Source: JALYJG01 sp033763555 (GTDB lineage: Bacteria > Pseudomonadota > Alphaproteobacteria > UBA9219). From it: a stretch of 64,000 nt of DNA. The stretch is from the NCBI GenBank assembly GCA_033763555.1, contig JANRKK010000039.1, positions 1 through 64,000 on the forward strand, written 5' to 3'. Made by a program: the position numbers and the translations under genes. This document shows, in pieces, positions 16,787 through 24,217 of the stretch (position 1 is its first letter; every line of letters begins with the position of its first letter). The notes under the pieces were generated by a model that did not search any database, was not told the origin of the DNA, and was given only the letters and a program-made list of their open reading frames with translations.

Positions 16787-17626
16787 CTATTGCCTTTGGT
16801 AAGCGTTGCGATCAAAGAAATCACCAGCCTGATATTTCGCCAGAATCCGATCGAGTGTGCCATCGAGTTCAATTTCGCGTATTGCCGTATCAAGCATCTG
16901 CTTGAGGCGGTTCTCTCCCCCAGCCATCATTAAAACCACAGGGTAGAGAGCCAACGGCTGATCGAGGGCCTTCTTAACGGCATCCGGTTTGTCCTTCAGA
17001 TAGTCGGCAACCGAGGCCATTTCATCGACCATGAAATCTGCCTTACCGGCAGCCACCAGCTCGTACAGATCACTCAAAGGCGTCAACTCAGGCAAGGTTT
17101 GCTTGCGCGTGCGGGGGAACCGCAAATTGATAATCTTGCTTTCTGCCGAACCATCGTTATAGCTGAAGCGATATTCCGGATTGTTCAAATCATCATAGCT
17201 TTTAAACTGGCGCTTATCGTCGCCGCGCACCCATATATAGCTTTTGGAGTAGAAAACAGGATCCGTAAAATAAACTTGGCTACCCCGGTTCGTGTTCGCC
17301 CAATAAGCGGCGCAAGCAACATCGAAACGATGCGTGTTAAGAGCCGTAACAACCTCACCCCAACCGACTTCCGCAGTCCACTCGATATTCAGATGATAAC
17401 GTTTGGCGATTTCTTCCATAAGATCGTGAATAATGCCGCCCTTGGTATTGGTTTTCGGATCAATATAAATAAAGGGCTTCCAGGAAGTAAAACCGCAACG
17501 TATCACACCGCTTTCCATGACGCGGCGATAGGCCGGATCCTCGGATGCCTCGGAATCAGCCTTCTTGCACCCGGCCAACGCCAGACACAGGAGAGGTAAA
17601 ACCAAAAAAAATCTCCAGCACTTCAT
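16787..17626 (-). CDS. Family 3 solute-binding lipoprotein (amino-acid type)
   Basis: A 279-residue periplasmic binding lipoprotein: the signal peptide ends in the lipobox LALAGC, with Cys20 as the lipidation site. The mature part matches the family 3 (SBP_bac_3) fold: VIRCGFTSWKPFIY, GGIIHDLMEEIAKRYHLNIEW and the 'ADFMVDEMASVADYLK' second-lobe segment. These proteins bind polar amino acids for ABC import or act as sensor modules. The start at 17626 is preceded by GAGG. No permease or ATPase gene is adjacent. It is downstream of glnA on the same strand, a context compatible with nitrogen scavenging, though a hairpin separates the two genes. Confidence 0.82.
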   Translation of the reverse strand: MKCWRFFLVLPLLCLALAGCKKADSEASEDPAYRRVMESGVIRCGFTSWKPFIYIDPKTNTKGGIIHDLMEEIAKRYHLNIEWTAEVGWGEVVTALNTHRFDVACAAYWANTNRGSQVYFTDPVFYSKSYIWVRGDDKRQFKSYDDLNNPEYRFSYNDGSAESKIINLRFPRTRKQTLPELTPLSDLYELVAAGKADFMVDEMASVADYLKDKPDAVKKALDQPLALYPVVLMMAGGENRLKQMLDTAIREIELDGTLDRILAKYQAGDFFDRNAYQRQ

Positions 17627-17650
17627 ACGCAGCCTCGCATCAGCTGGGGT

Positions 17651-17690
17651 TGGGAAAGAGCCTGCCCTCGCCATAGCTTGGACAGGCTCT
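17651..17690 (-). terminator. Hairpin between glnA and the binding-lipoprotein gene
   Basis: Bases 17657-17667 pair with 17680-17690 (11 bp, one wobble) around a 12-base loop. On the minus strand the stem is followed by TTTCCC, so the T-run is weak. It may be a partial terminator for glnA or a leader structure for the downstream gene. Confidence 0.45.
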
Positions 17691-17712
17691 CTCTATTATA
17701 CACAAATCTGCA

Positions 17713-19122
17713 TTAGGCCGAGTAATACATATCGAACTCAACCGGATGCGGAGCCATGCGGAAACGGTCCCATTCCTCGCGCTTGAGGTCGAGATAGGCT
17801 TTGATCATGTCCTCGGTAAAGACGCCGCCTTTGGTAAGGAAGGCATGGTCTTTTTCCAGCGCATGAATGGCTTCTTCCAGCGAACCGCAGACCGTCGGCA
17901 CCTTCGCCAGCTCCTTCGGCGGCAGGTGATAAAGGTCTTTGTCTGCCGCAGCGCCTGGGTGGATTTTGTTCTTAATGCCGTCCAGACCCGCCATAAGCAT
18001 CGCCGCATAGGCAAGATAGGGATTGGCGCAGGCATCCGGGAAGCGCACTTCCACGCGCTTGCCTTTGGGGCTGGGCGTGTAGGGAATACGGCAAGAGGCC
18101 GAGCGGTTGCGGGCCGAATAGGCCAGCAGCACGGGCGCCTCATAGCCCGGCACCAGCCGCTTGTAGCTGTTGGTCGTCGGGTTGGTGATGGCGTTCAGTG
18201 CCTTGGCATGCTTGATAATGCCGCCGATATAATACAGCGCCGCATCGGACAGCCCTGCATATTTGCTACCTGCGAACAGCGGCTTGCTACCCTTCCAGAT
18301 CGACTGATGCACATGCATGCCTGAACCGTTGTCGCCATAGACAGGCTTCGGCATGAAGGTGGCCGTCTTGCCGTAAGTGGCCGCGACGTTATGCACCGCA
18401 TATTTGTAGATCTGCATATTGTCGCCGCACTTCACGAGTGTTGAGAATTTAATTCCCAGCTCATGCTGCGCCGCTGCGACTTCATGGTGGTGCTTTTCGA
18501 CATCAACGCCCATCTGTTTAATGACTGCCAGCATTTCGGTACGCAAATCCTGACCGCTATCGACCGGATTGACCGGGAAATAGCCGCCTTTGATGCGGGG
18601 ACGGTGCGCCAGATTGCCTTCCGGATATTCCGTGCCGCTGTTATGCGGGCCTTCATCGGAATCCAGACGGAAGAAGGTATGGTCGGGATTGGTTGAAAAG
18701 CGCACATCATCGAAGACGAAGAATTCAGCTTCAGGGCCAAAAAACGCCTTGTCACCAATGCCGGACGACACAAGATATTTCTCGGCCTTCTTGGCAACCG
18801 AACGCGGGCAGCGTTCGTAAGGCTTGTTTGTCGCCGGGTCATAAACGTCGCAATAAACTGCAATCGTCGGCTCGGCATAAAAAGGATCCATGACGGCTGT
18901 CGACGTATCGATCATCAATGTCATGTCGGATTCATTAATTGCTTTCCATCCGGCAATGGAGGAGCCGTCAAACATCAGGCCATCCTCGAAAGCATCTTCG
19001 TTCATCGTATCGATATGCTGTGTCACATGCTGCAGTTTGCCGCGCGGGTCGGTAAAGCGCAGATCGACATATTTCGCGTCATGCTTCTTGATCAGATCAA
19101 GAACCGGGTTGGACTTCGCCAT
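17713..19122 (-). CDS. glnA: Glutamine synthetase type I
   Basis: GlnA (469 residues) condenses glutamate and ammonia with ATP. Signatures are DGSSIAGW, FGPEAEFFVFDD, the GSGMHVHQS ATP-binding region, NPTTNSYKRLVPGYEAPV and RVEVRFPDACANPYLA. Tyr398 in DLYHLPPKE is the adenylylation site of the GSI-beta class, implying control by GlnE and PII. In many alphaproteobacteria glnB precedes glnA; here the upstream gap instead holds a candidate small RNA and tRNA-His on the other strand. I looked for a sigma54 (-24/-12) promoter on the minus strand; the nearest match has wrong spacing. Confidence 0.97.
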   Translation of the reverse strand: MAKSNPVLDLIKKHDAKYVDLRFTDPRGKLQHVTQHIDTMNEDAFEDGLMFDGSSIAGWKAINESDMTLMIDTSTAVMDPFYAEPTIAVYCDVYDPATNKPYERCPRSVAKKAEKYLVSSGIGDKAFFGPEAEFFVFDDVRFSTNPDHTFFRLDSDEGPHNSGTEYPEGNLAHRPRIKGGYFPVNPVDSGQDLRTEMLAVIKQMGVDVEKHHHEVAAAQHELGIKFSTLVKCGDNMQIYKYAVHNVAATYGKTATFMPKPVYGDNGSGMHVHQSIWKGSKPLFAGSKYAGLSDAALYYIGGIIKHAKALNAITNPTTNSYKRLVPGYEAPVLLAYSARNRSASCRIPYTPSPKGKRVEVRFPDACANPYLAYAAMLMAGLDGIKNKIHPGAAADKDLYHLPPKELAKVPTVCGSLEEAIHALEKDHAFLTKGGVFTEDMIKAYLDLKREEWDRFRMAPHPVEFDMYYSA

Positions 19123-19227
19123 GGAGTTATTCCTCGAGGGGGTTGGAAGTTAGGGGAAAATAAAAATTCAATGCCTGCCAACGAATCCATACTGCACTGC
19201 GGCAAAACATGACATGCATCCAACCTC

Positions 19228-19258
19228 TTGACAAATTTGACTTATTCCGCTGGAATAA
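19228..19258 (+). promoter_or_regulatory. Promoter overlapped by a perfect palindrome
   Basis: TTGACA (19228-19233) lies 17 bases before TGGAAT (19251-19256, four of six matches to a -10). The palindrome TTATTCC-GCT-GGAATAA (19242-19258) covers the spacer and -10, a position suited to a repressor operator. It faces the short unit that ends at the terminator at 19346. Confidence 0.45.
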
Positions 19259-19261
19259 AAT

Positions 19262-19346
19262 TCTGGCGGGCTGTCACCCTTATGATTCTGCTCCCAGAGA
19301 CAAAACCGCCCGGCGGATGCGATTGCACCAAGACCGGGCGTTTTTT
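19262..19346 (+). ncRNA. Candidate small RNA between glnA and tRNA-His
   Basis: A consensus -35, a plausible -10 and a strong Rho-independent terminator define a predicted transcript of about 85 nucleotides with no credible ORF. Inside it are small hairpins: GGG...CCC (GGGCTGTCACCC) and TCTG-CTCC-CAGA, then the terminator stem. I do not recognise it as tmRNA, SRP RNA, 6S RNA or RNase P RNA. The location directly upstream of divergent glnA hints at nitrogen-related control, but that is speculation. Confidence 0.35.
19307..19346 (+). terminator. Rho-independent terminator before tRNA-His
   Basis: CGCCCGG (19307-19313) pairs with CCGGGCG (19334-19340) and is followed directly by TTTTTTATT. The loop is 20 bases. 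It is oriented for plus-strand transcription starting after the glnA start region, where no protein gene lies. Confidence 0.65.
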
Positions 19347-19370
19347 ATTGTGTTATCAGTATTTGCCTAT

Positions 19371-19446
19371 GGCGGCCGTAGCTCAGCGGTAGAGCCCTCG
19401 GTTGTGGTCCGAGTTGTCGCGGGTTCAAATCCCGTCGGTCGCCCCA
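19371..19446 (+). tRNA. tRNA-His (anticodon GTG)
   Basis: The cloverleaf is complete. The acceptor GCGGCCG (from 19372) pairs with CGGTCGC (19436-19442). The anticodon loop TTGTGGT gives GTG at 19404-19406 between CTCGG and CCGAG, and the T-loop is TTCAAAT. The 3' CCA is encoded (19444-19446). G at 19371 faces the discriminator C at 19443, the extra G-1:C73 pair that identifies tRNA-His to its synthetase. Confidence 0.97.
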
Positions 19447-19466
19447 TTCCTCTCTGGAAAGAGCGC

Positions 19467-19859
19467 TTACTGGCGCCAGCGCTCGATATTGATCGTTACC
19501 AGCGCGATAAAAGAAACAATGCCAATCAACGCTGCGATCAAAGTCGGCTTAAAGCCGATGATAACAAAAGCTGCCGTAACGGCCGCAGTTGTTGCCAGTT
19601 CAATCAGCAGATAGCGGGCGCTGATCGGCTTCTGGCAATGACGGCAGCGTCCCCGTTCCATCAGCCAGGAGAGAAGCGGCACCAGGTCGCGTGGCTTGAG
19701 CGGCGTGCGGCATTTCGGACAATGCGACGGCGGCAGAACGATGGAAATGTTACGAGGCGCGCGGTAGCTCAACATGGTGGTGAAGCTGCCGAGCGAAAGA
19801 CCGACGAGGAATCCCGCCAGAAGGCGAAACCATAATTCGTCAATGATGGGCATGGGCAA
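19467..19859 (-). CDS. Stand-alone prepilin-peptidase N-terminal (DiS_P_DiS) domain protein
   Basis: The 130-residue membrane protein matches only the N-terminal domain of type IV prepilin peptidases (PF06750): GLSLGSFTTMLSYRAPR, then the four-cysteine pattern CPKC...CRHC with LVPLLSWLMERGRCRHC and the ISARYLLIELAT segment. Two more hydrophobic helices end the protein. The C-terminal aspartic-protease half (GxGD) is absent and is not found nearby, so it cannot cleave prepilin by itself. It may be a remnant or a partner protein. It starts at ATG 19859; a second ATG follows two codons later. Confidence 0.7.
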   Translation of the reverse strand: MPMPIIDELWFRLLAGFLVGLSLGSFTTMLSYRAPRNISIVLPPSHCPKCRTPLKPRDLVPLLSWLMERGRCRHCQKPISARYLLIELATTAAVTAAFVIIGFKPTLIAALIGIVSFIALVTINIERWRQ

Positions 19860-19879
19860 AGCCTAGCAGGATTTCGCCA

Positions 19880-19907
19880 AAAAGAAAAACGGCGCCCAGA
19901 GGCGCCG
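19880..19907 (-). terminator. Rho-independent terminator of the 48-residue ORF
   Basis: CGGCGCC (19890-19896) pairs with GGCGCCG (19901-19907). On the minus strand the stem is followed by TTTTTCTTTT. It sits 20 bases after the stop of the small minus-strand ORF. Confidence 0.65.
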
Positions 19908-19927
19908 CTAATCCTATGCAAAACAGC

Positions 19928-20074
19928 CTAGGTCTTGATATCGACCTTGTTCTTGTTGGCTGGCTCTGCTTTCGCGGCAGGCTCAACCTTGGGCGGCGGG
20001 TCCGCTTGCACAGCCACCTTCTTGGGCGGGGGTGGTGGCGCATTAACATGCGGAGAAACTGAATTCACGGCCAT
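19928..20074 (-). CDS. 48-residue Pro/Lys-rich small protein
   Basis: A short ORF opens with ATG at 20074 behind a very strong Shine-Dalgarno (GAGGAGG) and closes at TAG (19928-19930), followed by its own terminator. The product has a five-proline run, alternating Lys/Pro/Ala motifs (PPPKVEPAAKAEP) and no hydrophobic segment, so it should be disordered and cationic. Strong initiation signal plus terminator argue that it is a real gene. I do not recognise a family. Confidence 0.6.
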   Translation of the reverse strand: MAVNSVSPHVNAPPPPPKKVAVQADPPPKVEPAAKAEPANKNKVDIKT

Positions 20075-20255
20075 ATCTGCCTCCTCATCATTATTTCAAT
20101 GCAGCGTAATTCCACAATAAGACATGGAATATCAAAGCCCTCTCATCCTACGCCAACATGCTTAATTTGGGTTTAAAGCCATGAAAGAAAAAGTGCCTTA
20201 CAGAAAAAGGGCTTAGCGAAAAAACTAACCAATTATTTACCTTAAAACACGGCAT

Positions 20256-20289
20256 AAAAAATAGATGCAGGGTTTTGCCCTGCATCTAT
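20256..20289 (-). terminator. Strong terminator of the 78-residue ORF
   Basis: ATAGATGCAGGG pairs perfectly with CCCTGCATCTAT (12 bp, five-base loop). On the minus strand it is followed by a T-run (complement of 20256-20261). It closes the small AT-rich gene at 20317-20553. Confidence 0.75.
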
Positions 20290-20316
20290 CAATCAAGAAA
20301 ACTCGAGTAATGTATA

Positions 20317-20553
20317 CTAGCTGTGCAAGAGTTTCTGAACGCTTGGGCTTATGTTTCTTGTCCTGAAAGCCCGCTCAAGAACGCGAAGAGGAACAGCATC
20401 GTCAACAGTAGTAACGGGTATTGTCGCTCCACGGACATCTAGATTTACAAGAACCCCGCCACCCGTTTTAGGAAATCGGCGGCCTATTTGGACGCCAGCT
20501 TTTGTCAAAGTTTCGAGAGAAATAATTCCTTGAGTACCGGGGGATGTGCGCAT
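20317..20553 (-). CDS. Hypothetical small protein in an AT-rich segment
   Basis: The 78-residue product is basic, with no signal peptide, membrane segment or known domain. The ATG at 20553 is preceded by GTGGAG at good spacing; a GTG four codons upstream would overlap that site. A perfect 12-bp terminator closes the gene. The surrounding 20.1-20.7 kb is clearly richer in A and T than its neighbours, which could reflect acquisition. The gap up to 20720 contains no other gene that I can see. Confidence 0.5.
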   Translation of the reverse strand: MRTSPGTQGIISLETLTKAGVQIGRRFPKTGGGVLVNLDVRGATIPVTTVDDAVPLRVLERAFRTRNISPSVQKLLHS

Positions 20554-20720
20554 TTTTAACTCCACAAACAGTAATGATTAGCCAAATAAAGATAACACCC
20601 AGCAATGAAACTAAAAATAGAAAAGTTTCTACGCAACTTTGCGAATCATAAATGTTGCATATCAGCAACAAAATTATCCACACCCTTATAAAAGCATGAA
20701 AATATGATATTTTTCTTATT

Positions 20721-21632
20721 CTACAACCACTTAACCTCAGGCGGCAGGGACATGAAGATGGCCTCGGTATTACCGCCCGTTTTCAGACCGAAGGCCGTCC
20801 CCCGGTCATAGAGAAGATTGAACTCCACATAGCGGCCCCGGCGCACAAGTTGATGCTCACGCTGCGACTCCGTCCATTCCTGATTCATGCGCTGGCCGAC
20901 AAGGGCCGGATACATATCCAGGAAGGCGCGTCCGACATCCTGCGTAAAGGCAAAATCACGCTGCCAGTCATTTTCGAGATAGTCATAAAAAATACCACCA
21001 ACGCCACGCGGTTCGTTGCGATGCTTGAGGAAGAAATATTCATCGCACCATGTGGAGAAACGCTCGTAATAATCCTCGCCATGCCTGTCGCAGGCTGCCT
21101 TCAGCGCATCGTGAAAGATTTTTGTGTCCAGCGCGGTTTCCTGCGTATCAAAATACATTGGCGTCAGATCCGCACCGCCACCAAACCAGCCTTTGCTGGT
21201 CACGATATGGCGTGTGTTCATGTGTACAGCGGGCACAAGCGGCGAGCGCATATGTGCCACGACGCTGATGCCCGAAGCCCAGAACCGCCCGTCATTTTCC
21301 GCACCGGGAATTTGCTTGCGAAACTCCGGCGAAAAAGCCCCGTAGACCATCGACACATTGACGCCGACTTTTTCAAAGACGCGCCCATGCATGATGGACA
21401 TTTCGCCCCCACCACCATCGCCATCGTCAGACGGCCGCTGCCAGGATTTGCGTTCAAAACGCCCCGGCGGCAAATGCGCGTGTCGGGTGCCCTGCAGCTC
21501 ATCTTCCAGTTTTTCAAAAGCGGCACATATTTGATCGCGCAGCGTATGGAACCATGCCGCCGCCTGCTGCTTCTGCGCATCGGTTGGCAGAATATGCGTA
21601 TCCCGAATAAGCCTAACGGCTGCCTGGCTCAT
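20721..21632 (-). CDS. hemF: Oxygen-dependent coproporphyrinogen III oxidase
   Basis: HemF (303 residues) decarboxylates coproporphyrinogen III to protoporphyrinogen IX using O2. Conserved blocks are FERKSWQRP, GGGGEMSIMHGRVFEKVGVNVS, the metal/substrate residues around NTRHIVTSKGWFGGGADLTPMY, RGVGGIFYDYLE and the C-terminal RGRYVEFNLLYDRGTAFGLKTGG. Length is normal. It starts 20 bases inside the end of trmL, on the same strand, so both are translated from one message. The heme supply fits the neighbouring bc1 genes, although these are transcribed in the opposite direction. Confidence 0.96.
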   Translation of the reverse strand: MSQAAVRLIRDTHILPTDAQKQQAAAWFHTLRDQICAAFEKLEDELQGTRHAHLPPGRFERKSWQRPSDDGDGGGGEMSIMHGRVFEKVGVNVSMVYGAFSPEFRKQIPGAENDGRFWASGISVVAHMRSPLVPAVHMNTRHIVTSKGWFGGGADLTPMYFDTQETALDTKIFHDALKAACDRHGEDYYERFSTWCDEYFFLKHRNEPRGVGGIFYDYLENDWQRDFAFTQDVGRAFLDMYPALVGQRMNQEWTESQREHQLVRRGRYVEFNLLYDRGTAFGLKTGGNTEAIFMSLPPEVKWL

Positions 21633-22089
21633 AAAATCCTCCGCTTTGCCGCAAGGCTTCGCTTAGCACGATTGCCGCACTCATGGCTACATTGAGTGAG
21701 CGCAACCCCGGCTGCATCGGCACGACGAGTCTAGCCTGAACTTGCGAATGAATCTCATCTGGTACGCCCGCGCTTTCCTGTCCGACGAGGAGAATATCAT
21801 CGCCGCGAAACTTGAAATCATAATAAGGCATGGCTGCCTTGGTCGTCAGCAACACCAGCCGCCGCCCACTCGCCTGCGCAGTAAAGTCATTCCATGAAGC
21901 ATGGCGCGCATAAGCGACATGTTCCATATAATCCATTCCGGCGCGGCGCATACGCGGGTCGTTCAGAACGAAACCGCATGGCTCGATAATATCCAGCCCG
22001 ACCCCAAAGCAGGCGCAAAGCCGCATCATCGCCCCGGTATTGGGCGCCATATCCGGCTGGTAAAGCGCGAGGCGGAGACCTGATTGCAT
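21613..22089 (-). CDS. trmL: tRNA (cytidine/uridine-34 2'-O) methyltransferase, TrmL-like
   Basis: The 158-residue SPOUT methyltransferase matches TrmL (YibK), which methylates the wobble ribose of leucine tRNAs. It carries the family's three motifs: N-terminal LALYQPDMAPNTGAMMR, central LLVGQESAGVP and the knotted C-terminus QPGLRSLNVAMSAAIVLSEALRQ. The start MQSGLRL at 22089 gives the standard length; earlier in-frame starts add an unrelated tail. It overlaps hemF downstream by 20 bases and is divergent from petA. Confidence 0.92.
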   Translation of the reverse strand: MQSGLRLALYQPDMAPNTGAMMRLCACFGVGLDIIEPCGFVLNDPRMRRAGMDYMEHVAYARHASWNDFTAQASGRRLVLLTTKAAMPYYDFKFRGDDILLVGQESAGVPDEIHSQVQARLVVPMQPGLRSLNVAMSAAIVLSEALRQSGGFYEPGSR

Positions 22090-22232
22090 ATCGTTGTTAT
22101 ACCGACTGTGATTGCAGAGACACGAGTCCCCTACCATATTATTTGCAATACTTGGCCTTGGCGAAAGCATCGGCTAGATTGCAAAGTGATTCCAGCCCCT
22201 TAATTCCCCAAGCGGGCCTTGCAGAGGTCTTG

Positions 22233-22943
22233 ATGAAACCAGGCATGTCGGACGATGAATGCTGCGGCGGCGGTTGCCACGAACCCCTCGTCGCCAAAAA
22301 GGAATGCTGCGGCGGAGACTGCGGAAATTGCGAGAATTGCGATTGCAATAAAAAGTCCGGCAAACAGGGTTGCGGCCCCGATTGCAAATGCGCCCGAGGC
22401 GCGGTGGATGCCGAACGGCGCGACTTTCTTGTCCTGACCGCCGGAGCCATGGGCGGCGTGGGCGCGGCAGCGGTAGCGTGGCCCCTTATTCATTCGATGA
22501 ACCCGGCCGCCGATGTGTTGGCGCTGGCGACAACAGAAGTCGATCTGTCGCAGGTCAAGGAAGGCCAATCGCTGACGACCGTCTGGCGCGGTAAGCCTGT
22601 TTTCATTCGCCACCGCACTCAAAAAGAGATTGAGGAAGCACGCGCGGTGGCCATGGGCGACCTGAAAGACCCGCAAAGCGACGAAGACCGCGTGAAGCAA
22701 TCCAAGTTCAACGGGCAGGATATGCCGCAATGGCTGGTGATGGTTGGCGTATGCACGCATCTGGGCTGCGTGCCGCTGGGCCAGAAGCCGACTGACCCGC
22801 ACGGCGATTATGATGGCTGGTTCTGCCCCTGCCACGGCTCGCAGTACGACAGTTCGGGCCGTATCCGCAAAGGCCCGGCGCCAACAAATCTTGAAGTTCC
22901 GCCCTATCAATTCACCGACGCCACTCACATCAAGATCGGTTAG
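22233..22943 (+). CDS. petA: Rieske iron-sulfur subunit of cytochrome bc1 with a cysteine-rich N-terminal extension
   Basis: The 236-residue Rieske protein of ubiquinol:cytochrome c reductase transfers electrons from ubiquinol to cytochrome c1. The [2Fe-2S] ligands lie in C174THLGC and C198PCHGS. A twin-arginine-type signal anchor begins at Arg62-Arg63 (ERRDFLVLTAGA) and should hold the protein in the membrane. Before that anchor is an unusual extension in which residues 10-53 contain 12 cysteines (CC, CxxC and CxC spacings such as CGNCENCDC), resembling a metallothionein; ordinary Rieske proteins have only a short cytoplasmic tail here. The ATG at 22233 is preceded by AGAGG; ATG 22245 is possible and would keep all 12 cysteines. 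Confidence 0.93.
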   Translation: MKPGMSDDECCGGGCHEPLVAKKECCGGDCGNCENCDCNKKSGKQGCGPDCKCARGAVDAERRDFLVLTAGAMGGVGAAAVAWPLIHSMNPAADVLALATTEVDLSQVKEGQSLTTVWRGKPVFIRHRTQKEIEEARAVAMGDLKDPQSDEDRVKQSKFNGQDMPQWLVMVGVCTHLGCVPLGQKPTDPHGDYDGWFCPCHGSQYDSSGRIRKGPAPTNLEVPPYQFTDATHIKIG

Positions 22944-22945
22944 CC

Positions 22946-24217
22946 ATGTCTTCAGGTAAACGCGTCCCGTTCAAAAACCCGGTCATTGAGTGGATTGACC
23001 AGAGGCTTCCGCTCTTCACCATGCTTGAAAAAGAGTATGGGTCTTTTCCGACACCAAAAAATTTCAACTATCTGTGGAATTTTGGCGCCATCGCCACCTT
23101 CATGCTGGCGGTGATGATCGCGACGGGCATTTTCCTTGCCATGGAATACACGCCTTCGACCGATCACGCCTTTAATTCGGTCGAGCGCATCATGCGCGAT
23201 GTCAATTGGGGCTGGCTGATCCGCTATGTCCATATGAACGGCGCGTCGATGTTCTTCGTCGCCGTCTTTGTCCATATGTTTCGCGGCATGTATTACGGTT
23301 CTTTCAAGGCGCCGCGCGAACTGCTGTGGATGCTGGGCGTTGCAACCTTCCTCCTGATGATGGCCACGGCCTTCATGGGCTATGTGCTGCCATGGGGTCA
23401 GATGAGTTTCTGGGGTGCGACCGTTATCACCAACCTGTTTTCAGCCATTCCTGTCATCGGCGACGATATTGTCATATGGCTGTGGGGCGGCTTCTCGGTC
23501 GATAACCCGACGCTGAACCGCTTCTTCGCCCTGCACTATCTGCTGCCCTTCGTTATCGTCGCGGTGGTCGTTTTGCATGTCGCGGCGTTGCATGTCAGCG
23601 GCTCGAACAATCCAACGGGCGTCGAGCCGAAAAGCTCAAAGGACACGGTACCTTTCCACCCCTACTACACGGCGAAGGATTCCTTCGGCCTGTTGATCTT
23701 TATCATCGTCTATGCCGCCGTCGTGTTCTGGGCGCCCAATTCCATGGGGCATCCTGACAATTACACGCCCGCCAATCCCATGGTCACGCCCGCGCATATC
23801 GTGCCGGAATGGTATTTCCTGCCCTTCTACGCCATCCTGCGTGCCTTCACGATCGACATCACCATTCCCTTCACATCCATCGTGGTGATTTCATCGAAGC
23901 TTGGCGGCGTTATCCTGATGTTCGGCGCCATCGCGGTCCTGTTCCTGCTGCCATGGCTGGATCGTTCGCCCGTACGCAGCGGAACCTACCGCCCTCTCTT
24001 CAAGATTTTCTTCTGGGTGTTTCTGGCCGTCTGCATCACACTCGGCTGGGTCGGGAAAAATCCACCGGAAGGCATTTATGTCATCATCGGACAGATCGCG
24101 ACGGCCTGGTATTTCATCCATTTCCTGATTGTCCTGCCGCTGCTGACCAAATACGAAAAGCCGCTGCCTCTGCCCGCCAGCATCTCCGAAGCCGTTAAGC
24201 GTAAAGGAGCCAGATAA
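22946..24217 (+). CDS. petB: Cytochrome b subunit of the bc1 complex
   Basis: This 423-residue polytopic membrane protein carries hemes bL and bH and the quinol sites. WGWLIRYVHMNGASMFF and FFALHYLLPFVIVAVVVLHVAALH hold the paired heme-ligating histidines. LPWGQMSFWGATVITN and the PEWY Qo-site loop (HIVPEWYFLPFYAILRA) are intact. The length fits a full-size cytochrome b rather than the split b6/IV form. It starts two bases after the petA stop and its stop overlaps the petC start, a standard petABC operon. Confidence 0.97.
   Translation: MSSGKRVPFKNPVIEWIDQRLPLFTMLEKEYGSFPTPKNFNYLWNFGAIATFMLAVMIATGIFLAMEYTPSTDHAFNSVERIMRDVNWGWLIRYVHMNGASMFFVAVFVHMFRGMYYGSFKAPRELLWMLGVATFLLMMATAFMGYVLPWGQMSFWGATVITNLFSAIPVIGDDIVIWLWGGFSVDNPTLNRFFALHYLLPFVIVAVVVLHVAALHVSGSNNPTGVEPKSSKDTVPFHPYYTAKDSFGLLIFIIVYAAVVFWAPNSMGHPDNYTPANPMVTPAHIVPEWYFLPFYAILRAFTIDITIPFTSIVVISSKLGGVILMFGAIAVLFLLPWLDRSPVRSGTYRPLFKIFFWVFLAVCITLGWVGKNPPEGIYVIIGQIATAWYFIHFLIVLPLLTKYEKPLPLPASISEAVKRKGAR

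Noticed and set aside
19123..19230. Possible sigma54 promoter for glnA on the minus strand (TGGCAGGCATTGAA)
   Set aside because: The distance between the GG and the TTG is two bases short of the -24/-12 spacing, so it would not be expected to work.
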